DNA of 64,000 nt from Verpa conica (lineage: Eukaryota; Ascomycota; Pezizomycetes; Pezizales; Morchellaceae), in NCBI GenBank assembly GCA_033030425.1, contig JAUFSD010000022.1, positions 930,001-994,000 on the forward strand, read 5' to 3'. Below the pieces are notes generated by a model. That model had not been told where the DNA came from, made no database searches, and saw nothing but the letters and a program-made list of their open reading frames with translations. Below are positions 1-12,180 of this stretch, piece by piece; the stretch's first letter is position 1, and each line of letters starts with the position of its first letter. The position numbers were made by a program, and so were the translations under genes.

Positions 1-2026
1 ATAATAAGTTATCTATAACTCTTAACCCTACAATATTCATCCTCGTCTCAACTAGTCTTTAATTGTTAGTTAGATTCATTAGTAACCGCTCTGTCACGTT
101 ATTCAAACAAGTTATATAAGCGGGGTTTAGGCGCCAGCTAAGCTTGCTATCTAGCTCTCTGTAGCAAAGAAAGCTTACAATCTCAAATGATGAACTCCAC
201 CGATGAAGTTAAAAGATAGCTCCAGGGGTGTTTTTATAGCATCAGTTTCACAAAGTCGAATAAATTTATCAGCAAGGCCGTATTTCTCTAGAACTTCATA
301 CGGCCGCTGTCAGCAACGGTAGGAGCCATAGTATGGTCAACAATGGACTCATTGAAAGTATGATGTAAGAGTACTCAAGGAAGATTATCAGTAACGAGGG
401 AGGTGGAAAGGTAAAAGCTCATCTTAACACCCAGGTCGATACCCAACTCTAAAACCGAGGCTTCAAGTATTCCACCAAAGGAAACATTGGACCTGAATCT
501 TTCCCTGAAAACGCCAGAGATATGGACATCTAAGTATTCCCAGGCTAACACGCTGGTAGACACGTAAAGGTAACGTTTTGCAATCTACGCGTCTTACACT
601 CAAGCATATCTTATATCTAACAGATCTTGATGCCAGTCAAACAGATGATCCCCTCTATAACCTACCGGCAGCATCAAATTTTTGGTTTCAGCAGTATTAG
701 CTTCAAAATTCCCACTAAAATAGGGGCTCCGAAAAACTCTACTTCCAACATAAAATCCTAACTACTTCTCAGTCCACCCTCGAGGCCCTATGCTTTAAGG
801 TCTCGGAAGAAAATTACCCATCCATCCTACCCCGCAGAAATTAGACATAGACAAAGGAGTTGGTACAGTCTATGAAGCTGATAACGAGCCGGTCGCTACG
901 TCTGTCCATAGTCCAGAGAGGTTTCCCCAAGTGTTGAAAGACCTCAGCGAGCTAAGGCGTAAAACTATTCACCAAGCCGAAGTCTCAGGTGGAAACTCTC
1001 GGCTTTACTTGAACGTGTTTTTGACGCTGCCAAGATTTTTGAGGATCCCCAAGGAATGAAAGAAATTATACCACTTTTTAATGGCTAATCCGACTACTTA
1101 AAGTTGACTTTAGTAGCAGAAACAGATAAGGCTTCGTGTAGAGTAAAAATAGAGAAGGGGAATATTAAAGAGAAGCTAAATAATCTTCCAAAAAGGACAG
1201 ACTTTCTCAAAGAACGTATAGAAAACTTACTGAAATTTAACAAAATAGTCGAGACGGTATATGAGGATGTGCTGAAACGTCGATTGGATTTAACGTAGTA
1301 GAGAAATCTGAAGGGGTCGAAGAGTTTGTACTTAATAAATGACCCTTCGACGAGCTTTCATATTTTTTTAAAAACAAAACCTGGTGGTAAGTATCCGTCG
1401 CTAGACCTGTAACCTCCGCTTTATCTCTAGTCTAGGGTCCCCGTAGCTAACTATAGTACCAGCGCTCACATAGAAGGCACTAGGGGCTATAAGACTAATA
1501 AAGTAATTCAGATAACGGCATCATTAGTCGGAGAGCGAGTACTGATGGTAGGTAGCAAGTACTAATTAGTGGGGTGGAGGGTGAACGATAAGCCTAAACA
1601 GGGACTTTCGAAGTCAACGCACAAGATCAAGATGCAGGTGTTACCAGGCTCTAGCAACTTCTTTCTGGGTTGGTGGAAGAAAGGAAAGAGATCACTACCA
1701 GAGAAAAATGAGAGGCTGAACCGAGAGTTAAGATTTATGAAGAGTCTATAACTAAATTATACCTAAATCAGTATTAAGTCTATACCAATTCCAATATACC
1801 AAAAGAAAGACTTTCTAGCCCAGGAGAGTCAGCATTCATTCCTAGTAGACAGGTACACTAATGTCTCTGATAGCCCAATCCACTATACTATCCCTTCGTA
1901 TTCAAAATATATCCCATAACCAAAAAAAAAACAGTACCTAACCGCCCATAGTTATTTTCAGGCAAGAAATAATTACCGGAAATACCATCATAAAATTGAC
2001 AAAACCCTGTCTCCTATACACTATAC
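1..2026. other. Gene-free AT-rich block (likely decayed repeats)
   Basis: No open frame over 65 codons here has a recognisable domain, and stops are frequent in all frames. The base composition is AT-rich with many TA steps, unlike the adjoining gene. This fits decayed transposon DNA, possibly mutated by repeat-induced point mutation, but I could not assign any stretch to a particular family. No RNA gene or repeat array was seen. Confidence 0.5.
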
Positions 2027-3735
2027 CTACTCCAACAGATCCACCCCCACACCTCTCAATGCATCCACCGCCCATTCTGGATACTTTCCCTTATCCCCCT
2101 GATGCCACCCGTAAAAAAAATCCTTCAAAAACGCTGGGTACCGATCCTCCACAATCGCTTCCCTCGCCTTTGCCATTAGGTTGAGTAGATACGCAACATT
2201 ATGCATTGTCAATAGATGCGCTCCTACAGTCTCTTTCGCTGCTATATGGTAGATATATGCTCTTGTGATGCCAAGGCCACGGCCAGTGTACCCATCTGCA
2301 CTTGAGTTGGCATATGATGGGGGGGAGATAGAACTGTTTAGCAGTGGCGGAGGAGGAGAGTCGAGGGGACGGCACACAGGGCATTGACAGAGTGGGTCGA
2401 TGGGAGTAAAATCTTCAGCGTAAGATGAAGAGCGGAGGTTTAGGACACCGGCGGAAGTGATGGCATTTCCAAAGCGCTGGGAGAGTTAGATTAGCGTTTT
2501 TAAGAAAAAAGTGATGTAGGTGTAGAGACGTACTGCTGTTCTAGTACCCCAGACGCAGTCGAACATGTCTGCCCCTAAAGCCACAGATACTACTAAATCC
2601 TCAGGGTAACCCTTCTAAAAGTTAACTATAGAACTATTTTAAGCTCTGAAGACGGAACCTACAACTCCCATGACATATCTTGGCTTCCCCTCCGGTAGTA
2701 AACCCGTGCATGTATTAACCCTAACCCTATTAGCTACTCAACCTTACCTCTCTAAAAGGAGTAACAAACACTTGACAATATTTTTCCTTTTCTTCTCCTC
2801 CTGACAGCCCACCAATTGCAATACCGGGGGTATCTCGCTTTACCATCTCCTCGCAGCACTCTTTCCTCATTTCGAGGTTCAATCCCCCTTGTATAATACA
2901 GAACAGGTTCTGTCGGGCCGCATAACTATCACCTTCCTTCCCACAAAGTTCTACGGCAAGCGGATCTGGTTTCAGGTGTTCCTCGATACACCTATCAAGC
3001 CAGCGGATAGAACGATACATTGCCTCCCGCATACGGGCCTCATCGGGGGAGGTAGTTGCAATCACGTCATCGAGCTGCATTATGATATCTGAGCCTATTG
3101 AGTGTTGGAGAGAGATAGAGTGTTCGGGGGTGAGCAACATAGGAGTCCCATCATGGGGTGAAAGGAACTCGACGCCTTTTTCTGTGACCGTTGCTAAATC
3201 TAGGAGTGAGACCATTTGGAACCTAAACCACCATTAGTACTAAGCTCATATGATAGTAAACGAAGTCATGAAAGATGAAAGACAGACCCACCACTATCTA
3301 GAACCCAGACTCTCCATCAGTGACCTTTAAAAGAAAGAAAAAATTCAACCGGTAGAAACAAACCTGTCAAGATATTATGAGGCCAAGATTGCAACTTATG
3401 TGCTCCCTTCACCTTATCCAGAACTTCTTGTCCTGGCCGAAGCCCTAGATGGTAAGTATTATTCAAACATAACCTACATCCAGTTGCTTCGAGTTGCTCT
3501 GGGGTTAGACCTTTCAACGTTCCCTGTGTAGCAACGGGCATGAAAAGTGGTGTTTGGACGGCACCATGAGGTAACTGAAGAATTGAGGCACGGGCTTTAG
3601 TTGTCTGCCAAAACACACGATTAGCTTAGACTCGGTATCAAATGAGGGGTGGCGGACCGAGCAGCATGCGGTGAGCTCGAATTTAAGAGCTGAGGGCATA
3701 GATGTTTTAGCGTTTGTAGCCATTTGTTTGAGCAT
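2027..3735 (-). CDS. Queuine tRNA-ribosyltransferase catalytic subunit (TGT/QTRT1), seven exons
   Basis: Exchanges guanine-34 for queuine in tRNAs with GUN anticodons; the eukaryotic enzyme works with a QTRT2 partner. Exons on the minus strand, 5' to 3': 3735-3658, 3604-3364, 3297-3288, 3222-2770, 2720-2663, 2611-2534, 2476-2027 (455 codons). All junctions are GT-AG and restore family motifs: CSTTKAR at exon 1/2, TDSGGFQM across the 10-nt exon 3, [52 protein letters not shown] with the nucleophilic Asp, and the zinc site CQCPVC plus HNVAY. An oddity is WGTRTA where the family has a near-invariant (F/W)PTR. The start is uncertain: ATG at 3735 or 3723, or 3867 with a 44-residue basic leader that could target mitochondria. 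The C-terminal zinc region carries a Pro/Ser-rich insertion after CPVC. Confidence 0.9.
3288..3297 (-). other. 10-nt micro-exon of the TGT gene
   Basis: The coding strand reads ATAGTGGTGG between TTCTAG and GTCTGTC. Spliced to exon 2 (ending ACAG at 3364) and exon 4 (starting G-TTC-CAA at 3222), it gives T-D-S-G-G-F-Q-M, exactly the family motif. The Asp of this motif is the active-site Asp102 of the Zymomonas enzyme. The flanking introns are 66 nt (3298-3363) and 65 nt (3223-3287). Confidence 0.85.
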
Positions 3736-6700
3736 TATTTGGAGGGGGGGGGATGAGGCCTTCTCTTCTCCTGGTTGGTGGGGGAATGTTTTAAGGTTGG
3801 AATAAAGATTGAAGTGGGGCGCTATGCATACACTAGTGGCGGGGTTAGGGTTTTTGGAGAGCCTCATGTTTATGTTGGATCACATTAGATCACTCGAGTA
3901 TGACCTTTACTATAAGCCATGCACATAATGTACCTAATTAAAGGGCACTTATTACAGATAATTATCCTAAATACACTTAGCTAACAGAATCTAATTAAGG
4001 ATAAAATATGCCCGCCCTATGCCCCCCCGTTTAGGCTTCTTACCCGCCTCATCCCATCTCCCCCCCTCCTCCGCTGCAAGGCTTCAATCTCCTCCCCGCC
4101 ATAACCACCAAAAATAAACTAGAAGTTTCTCTCAAGCTCAGGCCCAGCGCTCCAGCCTAGCCTAGCTGTATTCCAATACCACTACCAGCCTTGACACGTA
4201 CTTCCGCGCCTCGATCCCCCCACAATCTGCACACATTCAGCTCGCTAGCTCCCATCCATTCCTTTTTTGCTGATTCCCATCGGGTCTGTATACGTACTCA
4301 AACTCGATCAGAAACGCGCCCCTAGCGCATTCACACACTATCACTCGGGGAGGGTGATAAGCAAGCGGGGTTTTCTTTTACGAGCTCTATATGGATCTAC
4401 GTATGAACACGAGCCCCCTCCGCATCGCTGGTCTCACTCAGACATAAATAATAATAAAAAACGAGAGAACCGAATATCCCGCGACTAAGTCAGGCAACAG
4501 CATGTTACACTACTCGCGCTTGCATTTCTTTAATGGGATAGGCAACTTCGTGTGCTTATCCATGGTAAACCAATAAGAAATGTTTTTTGGCAGCTGCAAA
4601 TATTGTGATGGTTGTAGGGTTAGGGTTTTGTTTTTGTCCAACCTCATCTTAGCACTTCTTGTGATTACCGGATTGTTCAGATGGGATCGGGCATCGCTAT
4701 CATGGGCTTGGATTTACTGCGCCGCGGCGCTCAGGTACCAATAAACCCTCAATAGGAATAATAGCATATTATAGACCTACCATCTGGTGTACTAACTATA
4801 GACACAAATTTAATGATCATCCCGGTCAAAATTAATTTTGCCTACCAAGAAATTGTGGGAAAGTGAAAAAGTGCGATGTAAATACGTCAATTTACTGGGG
4901 GAGCGATAATAAAAATAATAGAGCACGTAAGAATCAAAACTTGATGGGCTGAGCCAAGAAACATCTTTTGCAGAAAATTATGGTTATTGTGGGACGGTAA
5001 CTTATTTTTCTTAAAGTACTTGGAAAAAAAAATTGCACGTTTTAAAAAAGCTTGTCCGTAGTGGAGGGAATAATCTTCGATCACGTTTCCCCGTCGATCG
5101 AGCAAAAGGTCAGCGATCGATCCCCCTTGAAAAAAATCACCAATCAACAAGATTTTAATGCGCGCGCGGAGTTTGTTTTAACCATACAGAGTGACGTCTG
5201 CGTTTCCGGATCTCAAACGTGAAGTTTTTTTTTTGATATCCCCTCAACCCAACGATTGCGCTCATAGCTATGCCCGTTGTTCGATATAGATATTGAATAG
5301 ATTTAGCCTGTACCGCCCGGGCCGAGGGTTTCCCACCTGCCCCAAGCAATAGCAGATGCTATATATGTATATGTGTATGAGAATAGATGACAGGAGTCCT
5401 GATTATCAATATCATGAGAATTTGATAGAATTATTAAATACCGCAGTATCCCGGGTAAACGCGATAAAGAGAGAAGTCTATAGCCTCTATTCACACCACC
5501 ACGAAAACGTGGGCAAAATTCTCTCGAATGAATAATATCTAGATCCCAGGTTTTCTCTCGCAGATGACGCATTCTCATTCGAGAAGAAAAGGCCATGGCA
5601 GAACATGTGCGAGTGACATATTGTGACGAACCAAACACAGCGCATCGGACAACAGTACGTTTACCAGCCATAACACCCGATTTTTCCTCCTGGCCTATGG
5701 CTATATATCGATGACGCGTCACTTTCTATAGCTAGTATCGTGGCATGATGGTGGCGTACTATTCATGGGTTATACTACCTAGGTAGACATGTGTAAAGTA
5801 TTACTGTCATCCCCCTCGTAGCTTATACGTAGACCCATATACTCGGGGCGATGGGAGCCGGCGGGGCGACTTTAGAGATTCGCGGATGTGGGCACGAGAT
5901 CGTATAAATTCTCGCTACACACAGAGAAACATTAATTGGCCACTTTTTGTGGGGTGAAGGGAAAAAACCTTCGAGTGGCCAGGTAGCTGGAATACGGCGG
6001 GATGCGATGGGTTGTGATCTTTCTTACCCCCGGTGATTTCCGCAGCTTTCCATACCAGTTACAGGCTCGTGATTCTTTACTCGAGAGAAAGAGAGCTCGG
6101 TACCGTACCGACCATTCAAGCCATGTAGGAAAACCGGTATCCGTGGTTGATCACCAAGCTCAACCGATGTACCAGTCGGAAGGCACCTCAGTGACCCCAC
6201 CCCGCTAAACAGGTGTTCGGCTATGATATGTGGAGGATCTTCTCCTAGTGATCGGGGCGCCAATGCTCCCGGCGGAGAGTAAGTCATCCGGGGAAAGGAA
6301 GCTAAGAACACCGGAGAGTTTTCTCTCTCCTTCTCTCGGAAGGCCCGGAGCCGGTACAGTGATAAGTCATCGGTAGGGCCCGGGTGAAGACGTGGTACGG
6401 TAGGTACATGTACCTTGGGTAAGCAACGCAAAATGACGATATAGCCGTTTCAAGAAAAGACATCTTGTTACAAGCGTAAAAACGTTTATGTTTGTAAGTG
6501 CAAAAGTAAGAAATCCCATTTTGATGAGACGAACTAGCCCGCGGGGGCCGCTCAAAAGTCGATGACCGCCCAAGCGCAAAGGCCTAGAACTGATTCACTG
6601 AGCTCATAGGCCTTGGGCAAAAGTAAATTTTGCGGGGCAATCGTCATCCAACATGAAAACGCTGATAAACCCCATGTTTCTGGAGGGGTTGGAATATTTG

Positions 6701-9700
6701 AGAAATGGAGGTTGGATTTCATTTATTTCAACTATTTAGTGTGTCGTCATATGGACTTAATAAAGAAGCGATCGGATTTCATGTTAGGAAAGAGGAAGGG
6801 ATTCACAGACGTCAATGCGCAGATCAGTCAGAAATCAGGGCCAGGGTTCCAACGGTCCTATACATGTAGTGGTAGTGACGCTGCGGGTCAGAAGCCTGAT
6901 CGACTAAGTCCGCCCAGAATCTAGAAGTCAGACGCAGAAAACTAGATGGAATACTCCGTGCATGGAGGGCGAGAATCTTTCCTTGTGCAGCGGGTAAGTG
7001 AATTTCCGGGTATGCACAATATGTAGGATGTAGGTGGGTGTAGGGGCACTCTTCCCTTGCTTGAGAAGAGCATTGCTAGAAGGAATTGCACTCTTGGGGA
7101 AACTCTACTAAGGATTCTAGGGAATGACAACTCTCCACGAGTACAGCGCAGCATAACTAGCAACGGCATCTAACCAGGTACCGGTACTTTACAACTCGAG
7201 CGCCCATGGCCATATGTCAAAGTATCACAGGTCTACAGGAATCGAATGGAATAGTGCTGTAAATCTTCGGTATATCTTTTCTCTCTAGTCTGTTTTGAAG
7301 CCTGCAAAGAATCGGTAAATTTTATCCCCCCAGTGCCGCACTACGGCGGCACCAGAGACATCAAGGATATTCGGCACCACGGAATTCTGGTTAGTGGCCG
7401 AGTTTCGGCGACATCGTCGCTCCGACGATCGTGAGAAAAAACTCTTCCCTGGAAACTTAATTGATAGGTGATGATCAGGAACCAGATGATGGGTACCCAG
7501 GAAAGGAATATTTGATGAACCCGAGATTTACTATACTGAGATTATGTGATAGACTCTCAAAGAAGAACCCAGAATAAAGATGAGTCTTTCCCATCGGTCG
7601 AGTAGAGGGCCTTAGGCAACTCTCAACTCTTTCTTTTTCTTTCTTTTTTGCATATGTGAGAAGCCGGTACCGGCGTAATCTGATTTGTAGCTGGTCATGG
7701 ATTCTGATTCGGTAGCTTACATGTATATGTATGTATGTACATAAGCTACTGATAAACACATGGTGCAGCAGGTACCTCGCGATTATGGTTTGTTTGTTTG
7801 CATGATGCTTAGATTTGATTATTACATGCTCGGTTTTAGAAAGAACATGCCGAAATGGGAGTTTCTGGAATAGAGGACCTTTAATACCGGTGATTTGACC
7901 CGGCCTTGTGAGCAGGATTAATAAAATTCTTACCCAGGGGACATCCCCTTTGTGCCACACCAGCCTCGAAACGTGGTGTGTATGACAATTGGGTTCCGCG
8001 AAAAAAAAAATGTGTTCACAAGCCACTTTGGTCATCACGTTTCACAACCTCTAAAAATTGACCAGGGCGTTTATCATCATACCCCTCAGAGCCAAGGCGT
8101 TACCCTAGTTTTTTCTATGCCTGATCTGACGTTTGCTGCGAATATTTCTGTAGATCTACATCTTGCGGGCCTTCGCGAACCAATCACTTTAAATTCATGT
8201 GCGAAGCGAATTACATGTAGGTTTTCAAACCCACGCAGCCACGCGCCCCACCAAGTTAGCAACCCTGTTATTTCCTTTTTCTCCATTTGGCCGGCCTAAT
8301 ATTTGATTATGTTTCGGGTTGCTAATAGGCTGCGGATATTAGGCCCCACGATATAGCGATATAGTAGCCTGGTGGCAGGTAAACTTCAGATGGAGAGGAA
8401 ACAAAAAAAATAAACGAGCGTTGCTGTGCTTCTTAGAAAGTCACGACTCACAAATCCTCCGTGAGACATGATTGACCACGTCAGACTGGACAGTGTCCAG
8501 GGCTAGAATGTAAAGAGCCTAGGCATCCCCATAACTCTATCCGCTGGCAGTGTGTTTATCAATCGAAGAAGAACTGCCGCCACGCTGGGTTCTTATTCGA
8601 GGAGCACGGGCCAGGTAGCCTGACCAGCGGTGTTCGTCTCCACAAGTGAGGAAACGCATGGGGGTAGACTTTAAAAATAATATAGTGACAGCGAAACACC
8701 CAGTAGTAGTTGTGGGTTTTGACAAGGCTCCCTGTTTGGCTGTTGGTCGTGACAGGATGGCCTTTATCGAAGCGGGGGGGTGTGGGAAGCGGTAGCCCGG
8801 GCGGCTCTTTCTGCCCTTTTGGCGCTTTGGAAAAGCACAAGAACAATAGCGATGTCACAAGGCCACAGCCCTTTAATTCATCCTTGGGCTCCTTCCGGTG
8901 TTTGCTCTCCCATAGACGCACCCAGGGAGAGATATTGAGAATGAAATAGGGGAGAGGTCCTCCGCCTTGCTGCCTGGTAATATTGTACGGGAAGGATGCG
9001 TATGGATGGTACGAGTACGGATAGGCAGCGGTACTTGTGTATGTGTGGTTGAGTCTCTCACCGCTCACGATCGTACCCTGTCTTGCCCAACCAACGGTGT
9101 TATTCTACAGGAACCAACGGGAAAAGCGAGCCAGCCTCGAGCAGGCAGGAGTCGCGATAACACCCACGAATTCGATTCTCGGCTGCGTTGGTCCTTATAA
9201 GCCCAAGCGTGCAGACGCATTAGGATTGTCCAACAATTCCCGTGGCATGTAACACCGTTTGGCTGCCTTTTGATGCCCTCGCAAATAGAAGAGCACACAC
9301 ACCAAACAGGTCACCGTCAATCATTGGTAGGCGCCGTCAAACAAACCGGGCCTATCAACAAATGATACAAACGCATAGACATCCCCGGAGGAGTGTAGAT
9401 GAAAAACCCCGAAGGTGCGTGAGAAAAGGATGCAGAAAGGAAAAATAAAAAACTTACATTTCCCTAGGCGTCGCACTCGTTCACTTTGCACAAACTGAGT
9501 GGCAAGAAATTCACTGTGCACTGTGCACTGTGGGGGAATTTGCAAGAAGGGAACGTTTCAGGCAAAAATATCGTTTGAAAAAGTCGCGGACGCAGGTCTG
9601 TCGGGAGAATACTCTTGTGCAGAAGAACTCACGATGGTTCGTTGGGTTCTGGTGTTCCCACGCCTCTATCTAGCTGTACTGATCGAGAGGACGATAGTGG

Positions 9701-10755
9701 TGGGGGGTGGCTAGGGGGGTCGCTCTTGCTGAAATGTACTTGGTCGGTGAACAGCAAGTGCTTTCAGGTTCTCATGGTCAACTTTACGTGGAGGAGGCCA
9801 TCACGGTGAGCTCATCATTCCTTTACGAATTAGAAGGTACGATATGTACAACCAGTCGAGTTGCTCGGCGTACTATGCTCTGCGCGCAACAGGGATAGGA
9901 CCCGTGTCGGCAGCTGCAGGACACCTCCCTCTCAGCCGTGAGCGAATGAGTAAAGCAAGGCGCTCGTCTAGGGTTTACGGAATATGGGAATAGTCCAGCT
10001 CCTCTGGCTTCATTGCTTACTCCAAATATGAGAGGACACAGCCGCCGCATGGCACTGGCACGGGCACGGGGGTGTACCGTAATCGAGGTGTGGTGTGTCC
10101 GCGGGCGACTGGGAAATACCATCCACCCCCTCACCCACCCCCTCACCTGGATGAGGAAGACCCCCGTAGCCATTTGCTCAGATTCATTTCCAATTTCGCA
10201 CTTTGCGACACCAAGACACCCGCTTAGATCAGTCTGAGGCAGGCAGGCAAGGAAGGGGAGACCTTGAACGGGCTCTCATGGCTGGCTGGTGCCGGATCCT
10301 CCAGCCAAGTATGGACTCAACCGCTCATAATAAACATCACTCCCTCCTTGCTGCTCCACGCTGCTGCTCAAATGCTCCTGTGAGATTCTCGAGACAGACA
10401 AGCAACGATCTAGCGACAGGTGGTGATATTATCCCGAACAGTGGCGTGTCCATTCTTCTCTCTCTCGCTATTTTATGAAAATCTACAGCAAAGGAAATCC
10501 ATGACAGTTCACATAGGATAATTCCATTTGCATGCTCTTCCTCTGATCTGATTTGTTTATTTTTTTTCTCATCTATTTGCGTTCTTTTCTCCCGTGTTTC
10601 CTGTTTCTTCCGGATATAGGACTCGGCCGGAACCATACTTTTGCCACATCCCGTCGGTATAATATATATCACCTAGCATTCCGTACCTTTTCAGACTTTA
10701 ATCCATTTCTACGAATTTCAACCCTCGTGGCACCGAACGATACCCTTACAACAAA
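3736..10755. other. Long gene-free interval
   Basis: About 7 kb with no frame that resembles a protein or joins into a spliced gene. From about 4.5 kb the composition is more balanced than in the AT-rich blocks, with many CT-rich runs. The last 1-2 kb before 10756 could be a long promoter and leader for the downstream gene; the short frames there look like chance or upstream ORFs. No RNA gene was recognised. Confidence 0.5.
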
Positions 10756-12180
10756 ATGAACACATCAAATTCCCAGCGCTTTAGGCAACGAGCCTCAGAT
10801 GACAGTGACAGTGATATGAGTACCCGGGGTAGCAACTCATCTCGAAGTACTCCACCCAGCTCAGTACCATCGTTAGAACAACACTACTCATCAGCAGAGT
10901 CGAAGTTTGGGTCTCCTTGCGAGTCCGAAGACTTTGATTACCATCACCACTCCTACTCCAACCCCCGTGATACTGTCGACACTTACTGCAGTACCGTTAC
11001 CTCCTTCGACGAATTTGTTGAGGAGGATTACCCTTACTACGAGCACGGCCATAATATTTATAATGCACCTAAAGAGCCAGTTCAAACCCAAGCGATCCCG
11101 GCGATTCCTTCTGAGTTTGCAGAGCTCTTTCCCTCGACCCGGCGCCTTAACATTCAGCATGACGACTCGACGATTGATGGTAACATGAATCTGAGGGTTG
11201 ACACGAATGTAGCAGGCTCTGGTGAAGCAGCAAAGAATCTCACCCTTTTCCACCTTAGAATGTACGATTTGAAGGCTCGCGACTTTTCCCTTAGACGCTA
11301 TGGTCGGGATTGCGGGCGTGAGGTGGCTCACATTAAGCGAAAGGTCGTTAAGCCTGCTCCACAGCGTCCAACACTCCAACGCTCCCTCAGCAAGGCCTTT
11401 GAGAGCTTCCGTGGGAAAACTGAGTCTGAACAGCAGTTCAAGCTAAACAGACAAGACAGTGGTTACTCATCGTCTGGATTTGACGAGGAGGAGGATGAGC
11501 CAAAGGAGTCATCAAGTCAACATCCGCCTCAGGCAACTAACTCAAATATTTGCACCTTGGAATTCTCTAACTACGCTCACGTGGACCTTACTAGGCGTGG
11601 AGGGAAGGCATCAAAGAAATACGATTTTGAGTACTGGGGCAAGAGCTATTCATGGAAAAGGGTTATTATCAGGTCGCTCGGTGGTGTTGAAGAGGTCAAT
11701 TATCATCTTGTCAACAATGGAACCAATAACGTCGTCGCTTATATTGTACCCAACCATTTATCACCTGCTCGTGCAAAGGCAGAAGAAGCCAAAGGTGGCT
11801 TTGTTCCTCCGTCAACATTTGTTTTCCGGGATTCCGTACAGGATCCTGTGATCAGCTGTTTGCCAGATACTGCAGAGTAAGTTTAACCTGAACCCAAACC
11901 GCCACCGATATCGAAACTAATATTATAATTTAGCGCTATTATCGCAACTGGTCTTACAGCGCTCGTTGATGATTGTATTAAGCGAAAATTCCACAAAAAG
12001 AAGACAGTCCATATGGTATTACCGATACCCATGGTCAGCAGTCCTCTGAAAATGAAAATGGAATACGTTGGTCCAAGGCGCCTCATCGATGAGGTGTTTA
12101 ACCGAAGACCTACACTATCGCGAAGCCAATCATCACAAAGCAATCGGAGTCCTATGCCCCCCAGGACTAGATCAGCCTAG
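10756..12180 (+). CDS. Conserved fungal hypothetical protein, two exons
   Basis: Exon 1 is 10756-11876 and exon 2 is 11934-12180, joined across a 57-nt intron with a strong GTAAGT donor and TTTAG acceptor; the spliced frame is 455 residues. Residues 1-130 are low-complexity, rich in Ser, Asp, Tyr and His, and are probably disordered. A further acidic/Ser linker follows a basic stretch (KRKVVKPAPQRPTLQRS). The folded part appears to be residues about 255-375 (core motif KKYDFEYWGKSYSWKRV) and continues into exon 2 as AIIATGLTALVDDCIKRKF. The tail is basic and Ser/Arg-rich. I recall similar unnamed proteins in Pezizomycotina but know no function. Long gene-free tracts flank it on both sides, as often seen around regulatory genes, but a regulatory role is only a guess. 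Confidence 0.8.

Noticed and set aside
2711..2729. Telomere-like CCCTAA repeats
   Set aside because: Only two units, located in the 3' end of a TGT intron; they serve as its acceptor region. Similar single units at 4614 and 52800 are also too short to mark a telomere.
7475..8038. 187-codon minus-strand frame
   Set aside because: No recognisable domain, low-complexity basic composition and no supporting splice partners; judged a chance frame.
9160..9190. Box B-like ATTCGATTCTCGG
   Set aside because: No box A at a suitable distance and no stem pairing.
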